From the NCBI RefSeq assembly GCF_026183895.1, contig NZ_JAPFQI010000001.1, positions 587,510 to 651,509 on the forward strand: DNA of 64,000 nucleotides, read 5' to 3'. Shown here piece after piece: positions 43,351 through 51,735 of this stretch. The notes under the pieces are model-generated. The model was given only the letters and a program-made list of their open reading frames with translations. It made no database searches and was not told the DNA's origin. The position numbers and the translations under genes are program-made. This DNA comes from Sabulicella glaciei (GTDB lineage: Bacteria > Pseudomonadota > Alphaproteobacteria > Acetobacterales > Acetobacteraceae). Numbering within the stretch: position 1 is the first letter of the stretch; every line of letters starts with the position of its first letter.

Positions 43351-43992
43351 ATGATAGCTGCGGCTCGACAACGAGGTGCGTCGCAGCCTCGCGGCTTGGC
43401 CCCAGCGGCCCCCTGGCCTCGCCGCGTCAGCGAAGCAGCCGGCACGTGGCTGCGCGCCCGGCCGGAGCACGGGCGGCCTGCGACGCAACCCTACCTGAAG
43501 GTTCCAGGAGCAAGCCGCCTTCGGACCTTGCCGGACGGGCTCTACCTGCATTTCTCGCCAAGCGCGGAGGAGCCCTATGTGGACATCCTTTGCATCGAGG
43601 CCTGCGGGACGGTGCAGAACCTGATGGACAAGCGCTCGCGCTTCGCGCCTTCCGTGACCTCGCTGCTGGCCGTGTGCCCGGTCGATTGGCTGCTGACCCC
43701 CGTCCAGCCGGGCCATGACGTGCCCCGCTGGCGCATGCTTCGGCTGCTGAAGCGCGAGCCGAAGGAGCCCCTGGTCCTGCCCGTGCGCGACGCGCGCGTG
43801 CTCTTTGCGCTGAAGCCGAAGGATTACCTGGGCTTCGCCCAGACCCAGACGGCGCAGCCGCATGAGTTCTTCTGCCCGATGGACACGCTGATTGGGGCGG
43901 ACCCGCTCACGCACCGGGCCCTGCGGAACCTCATCTCCCGTGCTTCGCTCGCCTCCAACTTCATGGAGTTGCCGGCGAACGATCCTATTTGA
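43351..43992 (+). CDS. conserved hypothetical protein
   Basis: Up to 213 residues. The reading frame is convincing from about residue 47 (YLKVPGASRLRTLPDGLYLHF) onward, with a compact alpha/beta composition and a clustered basic patch (RMLRLLKREPKEP). The N-terminal 40 residues are Arg/Pro/Ala-rich and may be untranslated, since there is no ribosome-binding site at the first ATG. No family was recognised. It overlaps the convergent TauE/SafE gene by 8 bp. Confidence 0.65.
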   Translation: MIAAARQRGASQPRGLAPAAPWPRRVSEAAGTWLRARPEHGRPATQPYLKVPGASRLRTLPDGLYLHFSPSAEEPYVDILCIEACGTVQNLMDKRSRFAPSVTSLLAVCPVDWLLTPVQPGHDVPRWRMLRLLKREPKEPLVLPVRDARVLFALKPKDYLGFAQTQTAQPHEFFCPMDTLIGADPLTHRALRNLISRASLASNFMELPANDPI

Positions 43993-44806
43993 TCAAGGTG
44001 TACAGCATCCGCGTGCTGGTGATGGCAAGGAAAACCGCGAAGGCGCGCTTCAGCACCAGGGGCGGGATAGAGTGCGCGAGCCGGACCCCCCACGGTGTCG
44101 CGACGATCGAGGACGGCACGATCAGCGCGAAGCCGATCAGGTTCACCCAGCCAAGCGAGTAGGGCGGCCGACCCTCGGCGCCGATCCCGGCCAGGACGAA
44201 GCCGATCGTCGCGGGGATCGAGATGATCAGCCCGAAGGCCGAGGAGGTGGCGACGGCCTGCCGAATCGCCACGCCGGCCATGCTCAGGACCGGAACGCCC
44301 ACCGTTCCGCCGCCGATGCCCATCATGGCGCTGATCGCGCCGATGCCGCCGCCGATCAACTGGCGCGCCGCCCCGCCCGGGAGGCTGTCCCGCAGCCGGA
44401 AATCCACCCCGGTGAAGCCCATGTTGATGGCCACGGCCAGCGCCGTCACGGCGAAGACCAGCGTCAGCCCGGGACCGCGCATCGCGACCGCCAGCGCCGT
44501 GCCGACCAGCACGCCCACGAAGATCGAGGGGGCCAGGGACCGCAGCAGCGCCATGTCCATCGCCCCCTTTTGGTAATGCTTCCGCGCCGAAACGATGGAT
44601 GTCGGGATGATGGTGGCGAGCGAGGTCGCGACGGCGACCTTCATCTGCGTCGCCTCCGGAACGTCGAAGAGCGGCAGCACGTAGAACAGCACGGGCACGA
44701 TGACGATGCCCCCGCCCACGCCCAGCAGCCCCGCCAGCACGCCGGAGACGCAGCCCGTGAACACCATCGCTGCGGCGAGCCCCGCCAGCCATTGCCAATC
44801 CACCAT
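43985..44806 (-). CDS. TauE/SafE family sulfite/anion permease
   Basis: A 273-residue membrane protein with about eight helices and two repeats, each with the family Gly-rich motif (AGLLGVGGGIVIVP near residue 26 and ISAMMGIGGGTVGVP near 158). TauE/SafE proteins export sulfite, sulfoacetate or other organosulfur anions. The substrate here is not known. It diverges over 69 bp from a second, more distant family member. Confidence 0.92.
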   Translation of the reverse strand: MVDWQWLAGLAAAMVFTGCVSGVLAGLLGVGGGIVIVPVLFYVLPLFDVPEATQMKVAVATSLATIIPTSIVSARKHYQKGAMDMALLRSLAPSIFVGVLVGTALAVAMRGPGLTLVFAVTALAVAINMGFTGVDFRLRDSLPGGAARQLIGGGIGAISAMMGIGGGTVGVPVLSMAGVAIRQAVATSSAFGLIISIPATIGFVLAGIGAEGRPPYSLGWVNLIGFALIVPSSIVATPWGVRLAHSIPPLVLKRAFAVFLAITSTRMLYTLIK

Positions 44807-44875
44807 GGGCCTCGCCTTCCTCGTCAGTCGCTTCCGCCATAGCTTCGCTGCCCCAACCTGTCACGATAGGCGCGC

Positions 44876-45625
44876 GTGCTGATCACGGATCCCTTCTTCT
44901 ACGCCCTCGCTGTCCCAGCCTTCCTGCTCACCGGGATCAGCAAGGGCGGCTTCGCCTCCGGCGCCGGCAATACAGGCGTGCCTCTCATGTCCATCGCGAT
45001 CCCCGCACCCGACGCGGCCGGAATTGCTCTGCCCGTGCTGTGCGCCATGGACATCTCTGCCGTGCGGGCTTGGTGGGGGAGATGGGACCGGGGCGTGCTG
45101 CTTTCCCTTCTGCCTGGCGCCGTGATCGGCATGGCACTGGGCACACTGGTTTTCGGTACGCTGTCGGACCGCAGCGTGAAGCTGGTGATCGGGATGATGA
45201 CGCTGGCCTTCCTGGCTCGCAGCCTCCTCGCATCCGGCGAGGCGCCGGCCCGGGCGCCGTCGCGCGTGAAGGCGTTCTTCAGTTCTTCCGCCTCGGGCGT
45301 CACGTCGTTCATCGCCCATGCCGGGGGTCCGCCGCTGGCGATCTACCTCTTCCCCCTGCGCCTCCCGCGCCAGACCCTGGCGGCGACAACGGCGGTCTTC
45401 TTCGCCTTCGTGAACTACGCGAAGCTGGTGCCGTATGGATTCCTGGGCGTGCTTTCCGTGCAGAACCTGCTCACCAGCCTTGTCCTGCTGCCCTTGGCGC
45501 CGCTCGGGATCCGGATCGGCGTCGTGTTGGCGCAGCGCATGTCGGACCGCATCTTCTACCGGGTGGTCCATGTCCTCCTTTTCCTCACATCCCTGCACCT
45601 AATCTGGGAAGGCGGTCTTCGATGA
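44876..45625 (+). CDS. TauE/SafE family permease
   Basis: A 249-residue TauE/SafE permease, only distantly related to the one at 43985-44806. The first repeat has LTGISKGGFASGAGNTGVP; the second has SGVTSFIAHAGGPPLAIYL. GTG start with a weak ribosome-binding site. It overlaps the racemase gene (ATGA), suggesting a joint role in amino-acid or organic-anion traffic. Confidence 0.92.
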   Translation: MLITDPFFYALAVPAFLLTGISKGGFASGAGNTGVPLMSIAIPAPDAAGIALPVLCAMDISAVRAWWGRWDRGVLLSLLPGAVIGMALGTLVFGTLSDRSVKLVIGMMTLAFLARSLLASGEAPARAPSRVKAFFSSSASGVTSFIAHAGGPPLAIYLFPLRLPRQTLAATTAVFFAFVNYAKLVPYGFLGVLSVQNLLTSLVLLPLAPLGIRIGVVLAQRMSDRIFYRVVHVLLFLTSLHLIWEGGLR

Positions 45626-46311
45626 TGCTCGGCGTGCTTGGCGGCATGGGCCCCTTGGCTTCGGCGGATTTCATGCGGCAGTTGACACTGCTGACCCGGG
45701 CGGAGCGCGACCAGGACCATGTTCCCGCCGTGCTGTGGAGCGACCCGCGCGTTCCGGACCGGACCGCGGCAAGGCTGGGGCAGGCAGAAGACCCGCTTCC
45801 CATGCTGATGCGAGGCATCCGCGGGCTGGAGCAGGCGGGATGCCGTGCCGTCGCCATTCCTTGCAACACCGCCCATGGCTGGTTCGACGCCATGCAGGCG
45901 GCGACGACGCTGCCCATCCTGCACATCGTGGACGCCGCGCGCGAGGAACTGGAGCGCTTGGAGGTGGGCGAAGGGCCGATCGGTCTGATGGGCACGGCCG
46001 GCACCCTGGCGATGGGGCTCTACCAGGGCCGCATTGGACGCGAATGCCTGGTGCCCGAAGCGGCGCTGATGGACTCCCATGTCAGCCTGGGCATCGCCCT
46101 GGTGAAGGCGAACCGGGTGCGCGAGGCCTATGCGCCGCTGGCCGAGGCAGCGCGCATCCTGCGCGGAAGGGGCGCCCGTGCCGTGGTGCTTGGCTGCACG
46201 GAGATCCCCCTCGGCATCGCGGCGGGAGAGGCGTTGGAATTCCCGGTGGTGGACACGGTCGCCGCCCTGGCCCGGGCGGCGATCCGTCACGTGGGCTACG
46301 CTTCCGCCTGA
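45622..46311 (+). CDS. aspartate/glutamate racemase family protein
   Basis: A 229-residue cofactor-independent racemase of the Asp/Glu (YgeA-like) family. Both catalytic cysteines are present, in AIPCNTAHGW (near residue 82) and LGCTEIPLG (near 192), along with the opening GVLGGMGPLAS. Substrates in the family range over aspartate, glutamate and other amino acids. It is coupled to the TauE/SafE gene upstream. Its stop is 7 bp from the convergent carboxylesterase stop. Confidence 0.92.
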   Translation: MMLGVLGGMGPLASADFMRQLTLLTRAERDQDHVPAVLWSDPRVPDRTAARLGQAEDPLPMLMRGIRGLEQAGCRAVAIPCNTAHGWFDAMQAATTLPILHIVDAAREELERLEVGEGPIGLMGTAGTLAMGLYQGRIGRECLVPEAALMDSHVSLGIALVKANRVREAYAPLAEAARILRGRGARAVVLGCTEIPLGIAAGEALEFPVVDTVAALARAAIRHVGYASA

Positions 46312-46318
46312 AGCGCGC

Positions 46319-47905
46319 TCAGCCGCCCAAAAGGTCCGGGTAGAGGCGTCGCCAGAAGCCGCAATTATGCTCGGATTCCGGGTTGATGGGAGTGATGCGC
46401 CCGGCCTCGAAGCGCAGCGTCTGGTCCGTTCCCCATTCCGGGGCGCCAGGCGCGCGCGGCGTGCCGGTCCGGGCGAAGCTGGTCCAATAGGCGACCATGA
46501 TGTCGGCCAGTTGACGCGATGCGCCGGCGAGGTCCGGCCCGTTGATCGCCCGCGTGTTGGAAAAGCGCGGGAAGATGTAGTTCAGGTCGGAGGAATGCGC
46601 CGCGCCCAGATCGAAGCCCGGGTCCGGCGTCGCTGGCAGCGCCACGCCGAGCATCGGGGCGGTGCGGTCGGCGAATTCGAAGCGGTGGACCCTGGCCCGG
46701 CGGGCGAGAAGCTCCGCCGTCCGCAGGTAGATGCAGTGGTTGATGCCGACGGTCGGGTGGAACTCGGTCATCACGCTGCCGAGCGTTGCGGGCGCAGGAC
46801 CGAAGTGGTCGGAAGGGTAGGCCGCGGCCACCGCATCGGCGTTCGTGCCATAGGCGCGACGGAGCCCGTCCGAGTAGGTTTCCGCCGTGATGCGAGCCCC
46901 CGCCTGGATGTCGTAGGCCACGTAAAGGCGCAATTCGTCTCGCGTGCCGCCGAACAGGGTGGGCACGGGCAGGAAGCGGCCGGATTCAAGGGAATCCGCG
47001 CTTTGGCGCGGCAGGGCCGGGCTGCCGAAGCTGGGGGCGAATGCGATGAGGTCACTGCCCGCCGCGGTGTTGGCCGCGTCCAGCAACGCATTCACATCCT
47101 TGCCGCGCAGGCATTCCGCGGCCGTCGCCGCGTCGCCGCAGCCCACTGCGGTGGCAATTCGTTGGCCGAGCGCCTCGTTCTCCTCGGCGGAGCGGAGATG
47201 GAAGGCGCAGCCGGCGCTCTGGATGATGGCCTTCTGGAACAGGCCCTCGGCCCGCTCGGGGGTGAGCACCTGCATGCAGACCGAACCGGCGCCGGCCGAC
47301 TCGCCGGCGAGGGTGACGTTGCCCGGGTCGCCGCCAAAGGCGTGGATGTTGCGCTGGACCCAGCGCAGCGCCGCCCGCTGGTCTTCCAGCGCGACGGCGC
47401 CATTCGTCGCCGCGGGAAGGGCCGGGTGCGACAGGAACCCGAACACGCCCAGCCGGTAATTGAGCGAGACGACGATCAGGTCCCCCGCACGCGCCAGCGG
47501 CGCCAGCGGATAAAGGGAGCTGGAGCCGCCCACGAAGGCGCCGCCGTGGATCCAAACCAGGACCGGCTTCGGCCCCGTGGCGCCGCCTTCCGGCACGGCC
47601 ACGTTGAGCTGGAGGCAATCCTCGGCGTCGCTCGCCTCGGTGAGGCCGTAGCGGGCGACCTGCGGGCAGGCCGGGCCGAACTCCGCCGCATCGCGCGTGC
47701 CGGTCCAGGGGGAGGGGGCTTCGGGGGCTGCCCAGCGCCGGGCGCCGGCAGGCGCGGCAGCATAGGGAATGCCCCGGTACTCGGCGATGCCATCTCGGGA
47801 AACGCCCCGCAGCGCGCCGCCTTCGGTGGCAATGACCGGTTGGGAAAGGACCGGGGCGGCGAACAGCGCCCCGGCGAGGCCGAGCAGCGGCAAGAGCAAA
47901 CGCAA
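46319..47905 (-). CDS. secreted type B carboxylesterase
   Basis: A 528-residue alpha/beta-hydrolase of the carboxylesterase/lipase (type B) family. A signal peptide ends near residue 21 (APVLSQ). Family blocks seen are YRGIPYAAAP, EDCLQLNV, the oxyanion-hole HGGAF, the nucleophile elbow GESAGAGS (near residue 205), the acid in GTRDELRLY (near 330) and the His in GAAHSSDLNYIF (near 440). A TTG start is inferred from GGAGGG 7 bases upstream and the intact signal peptide; no closer ATG fits. Confidence 0.93.
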   Translation of the reverse strand: MRLLLPLLGLAGALFAAPVLSQPVIATEGGALRGVSRDGIAEYRGIPYAAAPAGARRWAAPEAPSPWTGTRDAAEFGPACPQVARYGLTEASDAEDCLQLNVAVPEGGATGPKPVLVWIHGGAFVGGSSSLYPLAPLARAGDLIVVSLNYRLGVFGFLSHPALPAATNGAVALEDQRAALRWVQRNIHAFGGDPGNVTLAGESAGAGSVCMQVLTPERAEGLFQKAIIQSAGCAFHLRSAEENEALGQRIATAVGCGDAATAAECLRGKDVNALLDAANTAAGSDLIAFAPSFGSPALPRQSADSLESGRFLPVPTLFGGTRDELRLYVAYDIQAGARITAETYSDGLRRAYGTNADAVAAAYPSDHFGPAPATLGSVMTEFHPTVGINHCIYLRTAELLARRARVHRFEFADRTAPMLGVALPATPDPGFDLGAAHSSDLNYIFPRFSNTRAINGPDLAGASRQLADIMVAYWTSFARTGTPRAPGAPEWGTDQTLRFEAGRITPINPESEHNCGFWRRLYPDLLGG

Positions 47906-47943
47906 GGTGTATCCCTCCGGATCAGATCAACCTTGCCAGGGTA

Positions 47944-47962
47944 GGGCGGGCCAGGCCCGCCC
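47944..47962. repeat. GC-rich inverted repeat between gabD and esterase genes
   Basis: GGGCGGGCC and its inverted copy GGCCCGCCC are separated by one base. It lies just after the gabD stop codon (minus strand). No T-run follows on either strand, so it is at best an atypical terminator or a transcript-stabilising hairpin. Confidence 0.5.
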
Positions 47963-47971
47963 CAAATATTG

Positions 47972-49414
47972 TTAGATTCCCGGAGCGTGGGCGACAAACT
48001 TGGTCGTCAGGTAGGCCTCGAGCCCTTCCGGCCCGCCCTCGCTGCCATGGCCCGACTCCTTCACACCGCCGAACGGCGTCTCGGCCACGGAGATGCCGAA
48101 GGTGTTGATGCCCAGCAGGCCGCTCTCCACCCGCTCCTGCAGGCGGATGGCGCGGTCGCTGTCACGGGTGAAGGCATAGGCGGCGAGGCCATAAGGAAGG
48201 CGGTTCGCCTCGGCGAAGGCCTCGTCCTCGCTCGAGAAGCGGTTGATGAGGGCGACAGGGCCGAAGGGCTCCTCGGTCATCATGCGCGCGTTCATCGGCA
48301 CGTCGGAAAGCACGGTCGGGCGGAAGAAGAAGCCCTCGTTGCCCATGCGCTCGCCGCCCGTGTGCAGCTTCGCGCCCTTGGAGGTGGCGTCGGCGATGAA
48401 GGCCGTCATGGCATCCACGCGGCGCGGATTGGCGAGCGGTCCCATCTGGATGCCGGACTCCATCCCGTCGCCCACCTTCAGCGCCTCGGTGGCCTTGGCG
48501 AAGGTTTCGACAAACTTCGCGTGGGACTTCTCGTGCACCATGAAGCGGGTCGGCGAGACGCAGACCTGCCCGGCATTGCGGAACTTGCCCGCTACGGCCA
48601 TGACCGCCGCCTTCTCGGCATCCACGTCGTCGAAGACCAGCACGGGGGCGTGGCCGCCCAGTTCCATGGTGGTGCGCTGCGCCTTGTCCGCGGCCAGCTT
48701 CATCAATTGCTTGCCGACGGCAGTCGAGCCGGTGAAGGACACCTTGCGGATGACGTCGCTCGCCATGATGTGCGTGCTGACCTCGCCCGGGACGCCGAAC
48801 ACGACCTGGATCACGCCGGCCGGCGCGCCCGCCTCGGTGATGAGGCGCGCCATCTCGATCGCCGTCGCCGGCGTCTCCTCGGAGGGCTTGATGATGCAGG
48901 GGCAGCCGGCGGCGAGGCTGGCGGCCATCTTGCGGGCCGGGGTGATGGCCGGGAAGTTCCAGGGCGCGAAGGCCGCCGTGACGCCGACAGGCTGCTTCAG
49001 CACGATGTGGCGCGTGCCGCCGGCGCGGGCCGGGATGATGCGGCCATAGGCGCGCTTGCCTTCCTCGGCCATGAACTCGAACACGTCGGCCGCGGCGAGG
49101 ACTTCCATCTTCGCCTCGGGGTGGGGCTTGCCCTCCTCCAGCGTCAGCATCGCGGCGATCGCGTCCGCGCGCTCGCGCATCGAATCGGCGGTCTTGCGGA
49201 GGATGCGGGCGCGCTCATAGGCCGGGGTGTTCGCCCAGACCGGCAGCGCCTTCTGCGCCGCTTCCAGGGCGCGGTCGAGATCGGCGGTGGATGCGTGGGG
49301 CAGGGTGCCCAGGCTCTGGCCCGTCGCGGGGTTCAGCACGGGCTCGCTGTTGCGGCCCTCGGCGCCGAGCCACTCGCCGGCAATGAGCATCTTCAATTCG
49401 GGATACTGTGACAT
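47972..49414 (-). CDS. gabD: NAD(P)-dependent succinate-semialdehyde dehydrogenase
   Basis: A 480-residue aldehyde dehydrogenase of the succinate-semialdehyde (GabD) group. Seen are FAPWNFPAITPARK, the cofactor motif SFTGSTAVGK (near residue 226), the general base Glu in ELGGHAP (near 250), the nucleophile Cys in GQVCVSPTR (near 284) and TEEPFGPVA near 380. Cytoplasmic oxidation of a C4 semialdehyde, as in GABA breakdown, is likely but other semialdehydes are possible; no gabT is adjacent. GGAGGAACGCCG precedes the ATG. Confidence 0.93.
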   Translation of the reverse strand: MSQYPELKMLIAGEWLGAEGRNSEPVLNPATGQSLGTLPHASTADLDRALEAAQKALPVWANTPAYERARILRKTADSMRERADAIAAMLTLEEGKPHPEAKMEVLAAADVFEFMAEEGKRAYGRIIPARAGGTRHIVLKQPVGVTAAFAPWNFPAITPARKMAASLAAGCPCIIKPSEETPATAIEMARLITEAGAPAGVIQVVFGVPGEVSTHIMASDVIRKVSFTGSTAVGKQLMKLAADKAQRTTMELGGHAPVLVFDDVDAEKAAVMAVAGKFRNAGQVCVSPTRFMVHEKSHAKFVETFAKATEALKVGDGMESGIQMGPLANPRRVDAMTAFIADATSKGAKLHTGGERMGNEGFFFRPTVLSDVPMNARMMTEEPFGPVALINRFSSEDEAFAEANRLPYGLAAYAFTRDSDRAIRLQERVESGLLGINTFGISVAETPFGGVKESGHGSEGGPEGLEAYLTTKFVAHAPGI

Positions 49415-49478
49415 CGGCGTTCCTCCGTATTCTTCCGGAGGATAGAGGTGATGCGGCCCGGCGCGAAGCCGGGTCAGT

Positions 49479-49715
49479 TCAGCATTCGCAGCCCGGCGCG
49501 GGATCGAAGGAGCCGCGGACGATGTGATGATCCACCCACTCGGCCACGAGGCGCCGCGCTTCCGTCACCGAAGATTCCGGATGGTGGACGCGATACAGCG
49601 TCGTGCAGGCCTGGAAGGCGACCATGTCAGGCTGGCCCAGGTCGCGCAGTTCGCGATAGGCGGTGACGACGGCCCGCTCGCAGCGCCGGGCGATGTGGCT
49701 GTAGTCGCGACCCAT
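49479..49715 (-). CDS. small conserved hypothetical protein
   Basis: A 78-residue, His/Cys-containing protein of unknown family (start MGRDYSHIARRCERA; end FDPAPGCEC). It is mostly helical with an Arg/Glu-rich surface. Its 5' region is striking: a sigma70-like promoter, an operator-like dyad and a perfect hairpin that contains the Shine-Dalgarno GGAGGG. Five bases separate the hairpin from the ATG. The gene is monocistronic, bounded by gabD downstream (64 bp) and the tartrate dehydrogenase gene upstream. The C-terminal C-x-C could bind metal. The regulation suggests a dose-sensitive or stress-induced product (inference). Confidence 0.75.
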   Translation of the reverse strand: MGRDYSHIARRCERAVVTAYRELRDLGQPDMVAFQACTTLYRVHHPESSVTEARRLVAEWVDHHIVRGSFDPAPGCEC

Positions 49716-49720
49716 TGTAA

Positions 49721-49755
49721 CCCTCCAAGTTGCGAATCACTCGCAACTTGGAGGG
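49721..49755 (-). promoter_or_regulatory. 5'-leader hairpin sequestering the Shine-Dalgarno
   Basis: A perfect 15-bp inverted repeat: CCCTCCAAGTTGCGA at 49721-49735 and its complement at 49741-49755, with loop ATCAC. Read on the minus strand, the 3' arm ends in CTTGGAGGG, whose GGAGG is the only ribosome-binding site of the 78-residue gene (ATG 5 bases on). The start of the transcript predicted from the promoter lies within the 5' arm, leaving at least 9 bp of stem. As DNA the same dyad (core TTGCGA/TCGCAA) could instead be a repressor site. Confidence 0.75.
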
Positions 49756-49784
49756 AGGATAGCGACGCTTGAACACGCGTTCAA
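49756..49784 (-). promoter_or_regulatory. sigma70-like promoter of the 78-residue gene
   Basis: On the minus strand, TTGAAC (49779-49784) and TATCCT (49756-49761) are spaced by exactly 17 bp. Transcription should start near 49749. Confidence 0.6.
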
Positions 49785-49785
49785 G
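49768..49785. promoter_or_regulatory. operator-like dyad overlapping the -35 box
   Basis: CTTGAAC (49768-49774) and GTTCAAG (49779-49785) form a perfect 7-bp dyad with a 4-bp spacer. It covers the -35 element and part of the promoter spacer, as repressor operators of the TetR type often do. No regulator gene is nearby. Confidence 0.6.
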
Positions 49786-49796
49786 TGACGGCCGCG

Positions 49797-50870
49797 TCAG
49801 GCGCGCGAAACTGCCTCCGCGATGGCCTTGCCTACGTCCACGGTACCGGCCTGGCCGCCCAGGTCGCGAGTGCGCGGGCCGCCGTCGCGCAGCAGCGCCT
49901 CAATGGAGTCCGTGATGGCCTTGGCGGCATCACGCTCGCCCAGGTGGTCCAGCATCATCGCGCCGGACCAGATCTGACCGATCGGGTTCGCCACCCACTT
50001 GCCGGCGATGTCGGGCGCCGAGCCGTGCACCGGCTCGAACATCGAGGGATGGTCCTTCTCCGGGTTGATGTTGGCGCTGGCCGCGACGCCGATGGACCCG
50101 GCCACGGCCGGGCCGAGGTCGGACAGGATGTCGCCGAACAGGTTGGAGCCAACCACCACGTCGAACCAGTCCGGATGCTGCACGAAATGCGCGCAGAGGA
50201 TGTCGATGTGGAACTGGTCCGTCGAAACCGCGGGATAGTTCTTCGCCATCTCTGCGAAGCGCTCGTCCCAGTAGGGCATGGTGAAGGTGATGCCGTTGGA
50301 CTTGGTGGCGCTGGTCACCTTCTTGCGCGGGCGGGTCATCGCCAGCTCGAAGGCGTACTTGATGATGCGGTCCGTGCCCGTGCGGGTCAGGATGGATTGC
50401 TGCGAGACGAACTCACGGTCGGTGCCGGGGAACATGCGCCCGCCCACGGAGGAATATTCGCCCTCCGTGTTCTCGCGCACGACGTAGAAGTCGATCTCAT
50501 GCGGCGCGCGGTCGGCCAGCGGCGTCTTCACGCCGGGCAGAAGCTTGCAGGGCCGGAGCGACACGTACTGGTCGAAGCCGCGCCGGATCGGAATCAGGAG
50601 GCCCCAGAGCGACACATGGTCCGGCACGCCCGGCCAGCCCACCGCGCCCAGGAAGACGCTGTCGCTGTCGCGAAGCTGGTCCAGCCCGTCATCGGGCATC
50701 ATCTTGCCCGTCTCGGCGTAGGTCTCGCAGGACCAGTCGTAGTGCTTCAGCTCCAGCTCGAAGCCGAAGCGGCGGGCGGCCGCGTCAAGGACGCGCAGCC
50801 CCTCGGGCGTGGTTTCCTTGCCGATGCCATCCCCGGGAATGACGGCGATGCGGTGCTTGCGGCCGGCCAT
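49797..50870 (-). CDS. ttuC: tartrate dehydrogenase/decarboxylase-like enzyme
   Basis: A 357-residue NAD-dependent beta-decarboxylating dehydrogenase very close to tartrate dehydrogenase (TtuC/D-malate dehydrogenase) in its signatures: AVIPGDGIGKETTPEGL, GAVGWPGVPDHVSLWGLL, YVVRENTEGEYSS, the TKSNGITFTMPYWDERF block with the catalytic Lys, and GSNLFGDILSDL. The substrate is (+)-tartrate, D-malate or meso-tartrate in the family. ATG at 50870 matches the family start. It is 34 bp from msrQ on the same strand. Confidence 0.93.
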   Translation of the reverse strand: MAGRKHRIAVIPGDGIGKETTPEGLRVLDAAARRFGFELELKHYDWSCETYAETGKMMPDDGLDQLRDSDSVFLGAVGWPGVPDHVSLWGLLIPIRRGFDQYVSLRPCKLLPGVKTPLADRAPHEIDFYVVRENTEGEYSSVGGRMFPGTDREFVSQQSILTRTGTDRIIKYAFELAMTRPRKKVTSATKSNGITFTMPYWDERFAEMAKNYPAVSTDQFHIDILCAHFVQHPDWFDVVVGSNLFGDILSDLGPAVAGSIGVAASANINPEKDHPSMFEPVHGSAPDIAGKWVANPIGQIWSGAMMLDHLGERDAAKAITDSIEALLRDGGPRTRDLGGQAGTVDVGKAIAEAVSRA

Positions 50871-50904
50871 GGGACGCTTTCCCCTCTTGCTGAACCCGGC
50901 CGGG

Positions 50905-51735
50905 TTACGCCGCGCGGGGTCCCCCGGCAAGACGGCGCAGCAGGACCCCCAGGGGCAGGGCCAAGGCGACGAGCCCCGCCTGTACCGCCGGGCGCGGCCC
51001 GAAGGACAGATCGAGATTGGCGGCCGCGATGCGCGCGGCGGGCAGATTGGTAGTCAGGGCGTACCAGGCATACTCGAGCCCTGCCGCGCCGCCGACCGCT
51101 AGCACCGCGAGGCCGAGCAGCGCTGCCGGATGCGCCTGCCATCGCGCAGGCAGGAAGCGCCACGCGACGAGCCACAGGAACAGCCCCGCCATCAGCACGG
51201 GCTGCGAGGTGTCGGCCTTGCTCTGGATGAAGGCGTGCAGCAGGGCGAGAAGCGCAATGGGGAAGACCAGCCGGTGCAGCTTCTTCCAGCGCCGCCCCAG
51301 CCGCTTCATCCAGCCATCCGTGCTGGTCCAGCCCAGCACTGCGAGGCCAGCCAGCGCCACGAAACCCAGCGTCAGGTAGAAGCGGGACACGATCTCCAGC
51401 GCCACCCGCCAGATGACCCAGTTCTGGTCGGCGAAGTAGAGAGAAAGGTGAAGCACCGCCCAGGCCAGCGTCCCCAGCCCAAGCATCCGCCGCAGCGTGA
51501 AGAGCCTCGGCCAGGCGAGCGCCCGCCCAAGCGGCGTGACGGCAAGGGTGATCACGAGGAAGCGCAGCGCCCAACGCCCGGTCTCGTGCATGGCCTGGTT
51601 CAGCGGCTCCGGCCCAAGCCCGTCCGACAGTGCCAGCGAGAGGATCCACCCGGCTGGCAGGACCAGGGCGAGCAAGGTGGCGATCCGCAGGGGCGAGACA
51701 CGCCCCGCACGGTCGCGCCAGGGTGCCGCGCTCAC
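50905..51735 (-). CDS. msrQ: MsrQ-type heme-binding membrane subunit
   Basis: A 276-residue ferric-reductase-like membrane protein with about six helices, matching MsrQ. MsrQ passes quinol electrons to periplasmic methionine-sulfoxide reductase MsrP. Conserved heme-ligand His residues are in MHETGRWALRF, VLHLSLYF and KLHRLVFPIALLALLHAF. The usual partner msrP is not in the window. GTG start overlapping the elm1 stop (GTGA). Confidence 0.9.
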   Translation of the reverse strand: MSAAPWRDRAGRVSPLRIATLLALVLPAGWILSLALSDGLGPEPLNQAMHETGRWALRFLVITLAVTPLGRALAWPRLFTLRRMLGLGTLAWAVLHLSLYFADQNWVIWRVALEIVSRFYLTLGFVALAGLAVLGWTSTDGWMKRLGRRWKKLHRLVFPIALLALLHAFIQSKADTSQPVLMAGLFLWLVAWRFLPARWQAHPAALLGLAVLAVGGAAGLEYAWYALTTNLPAARIAAANLDLSFGPRPAVQAGLVALALPLGVLLRRLAGGPRAA

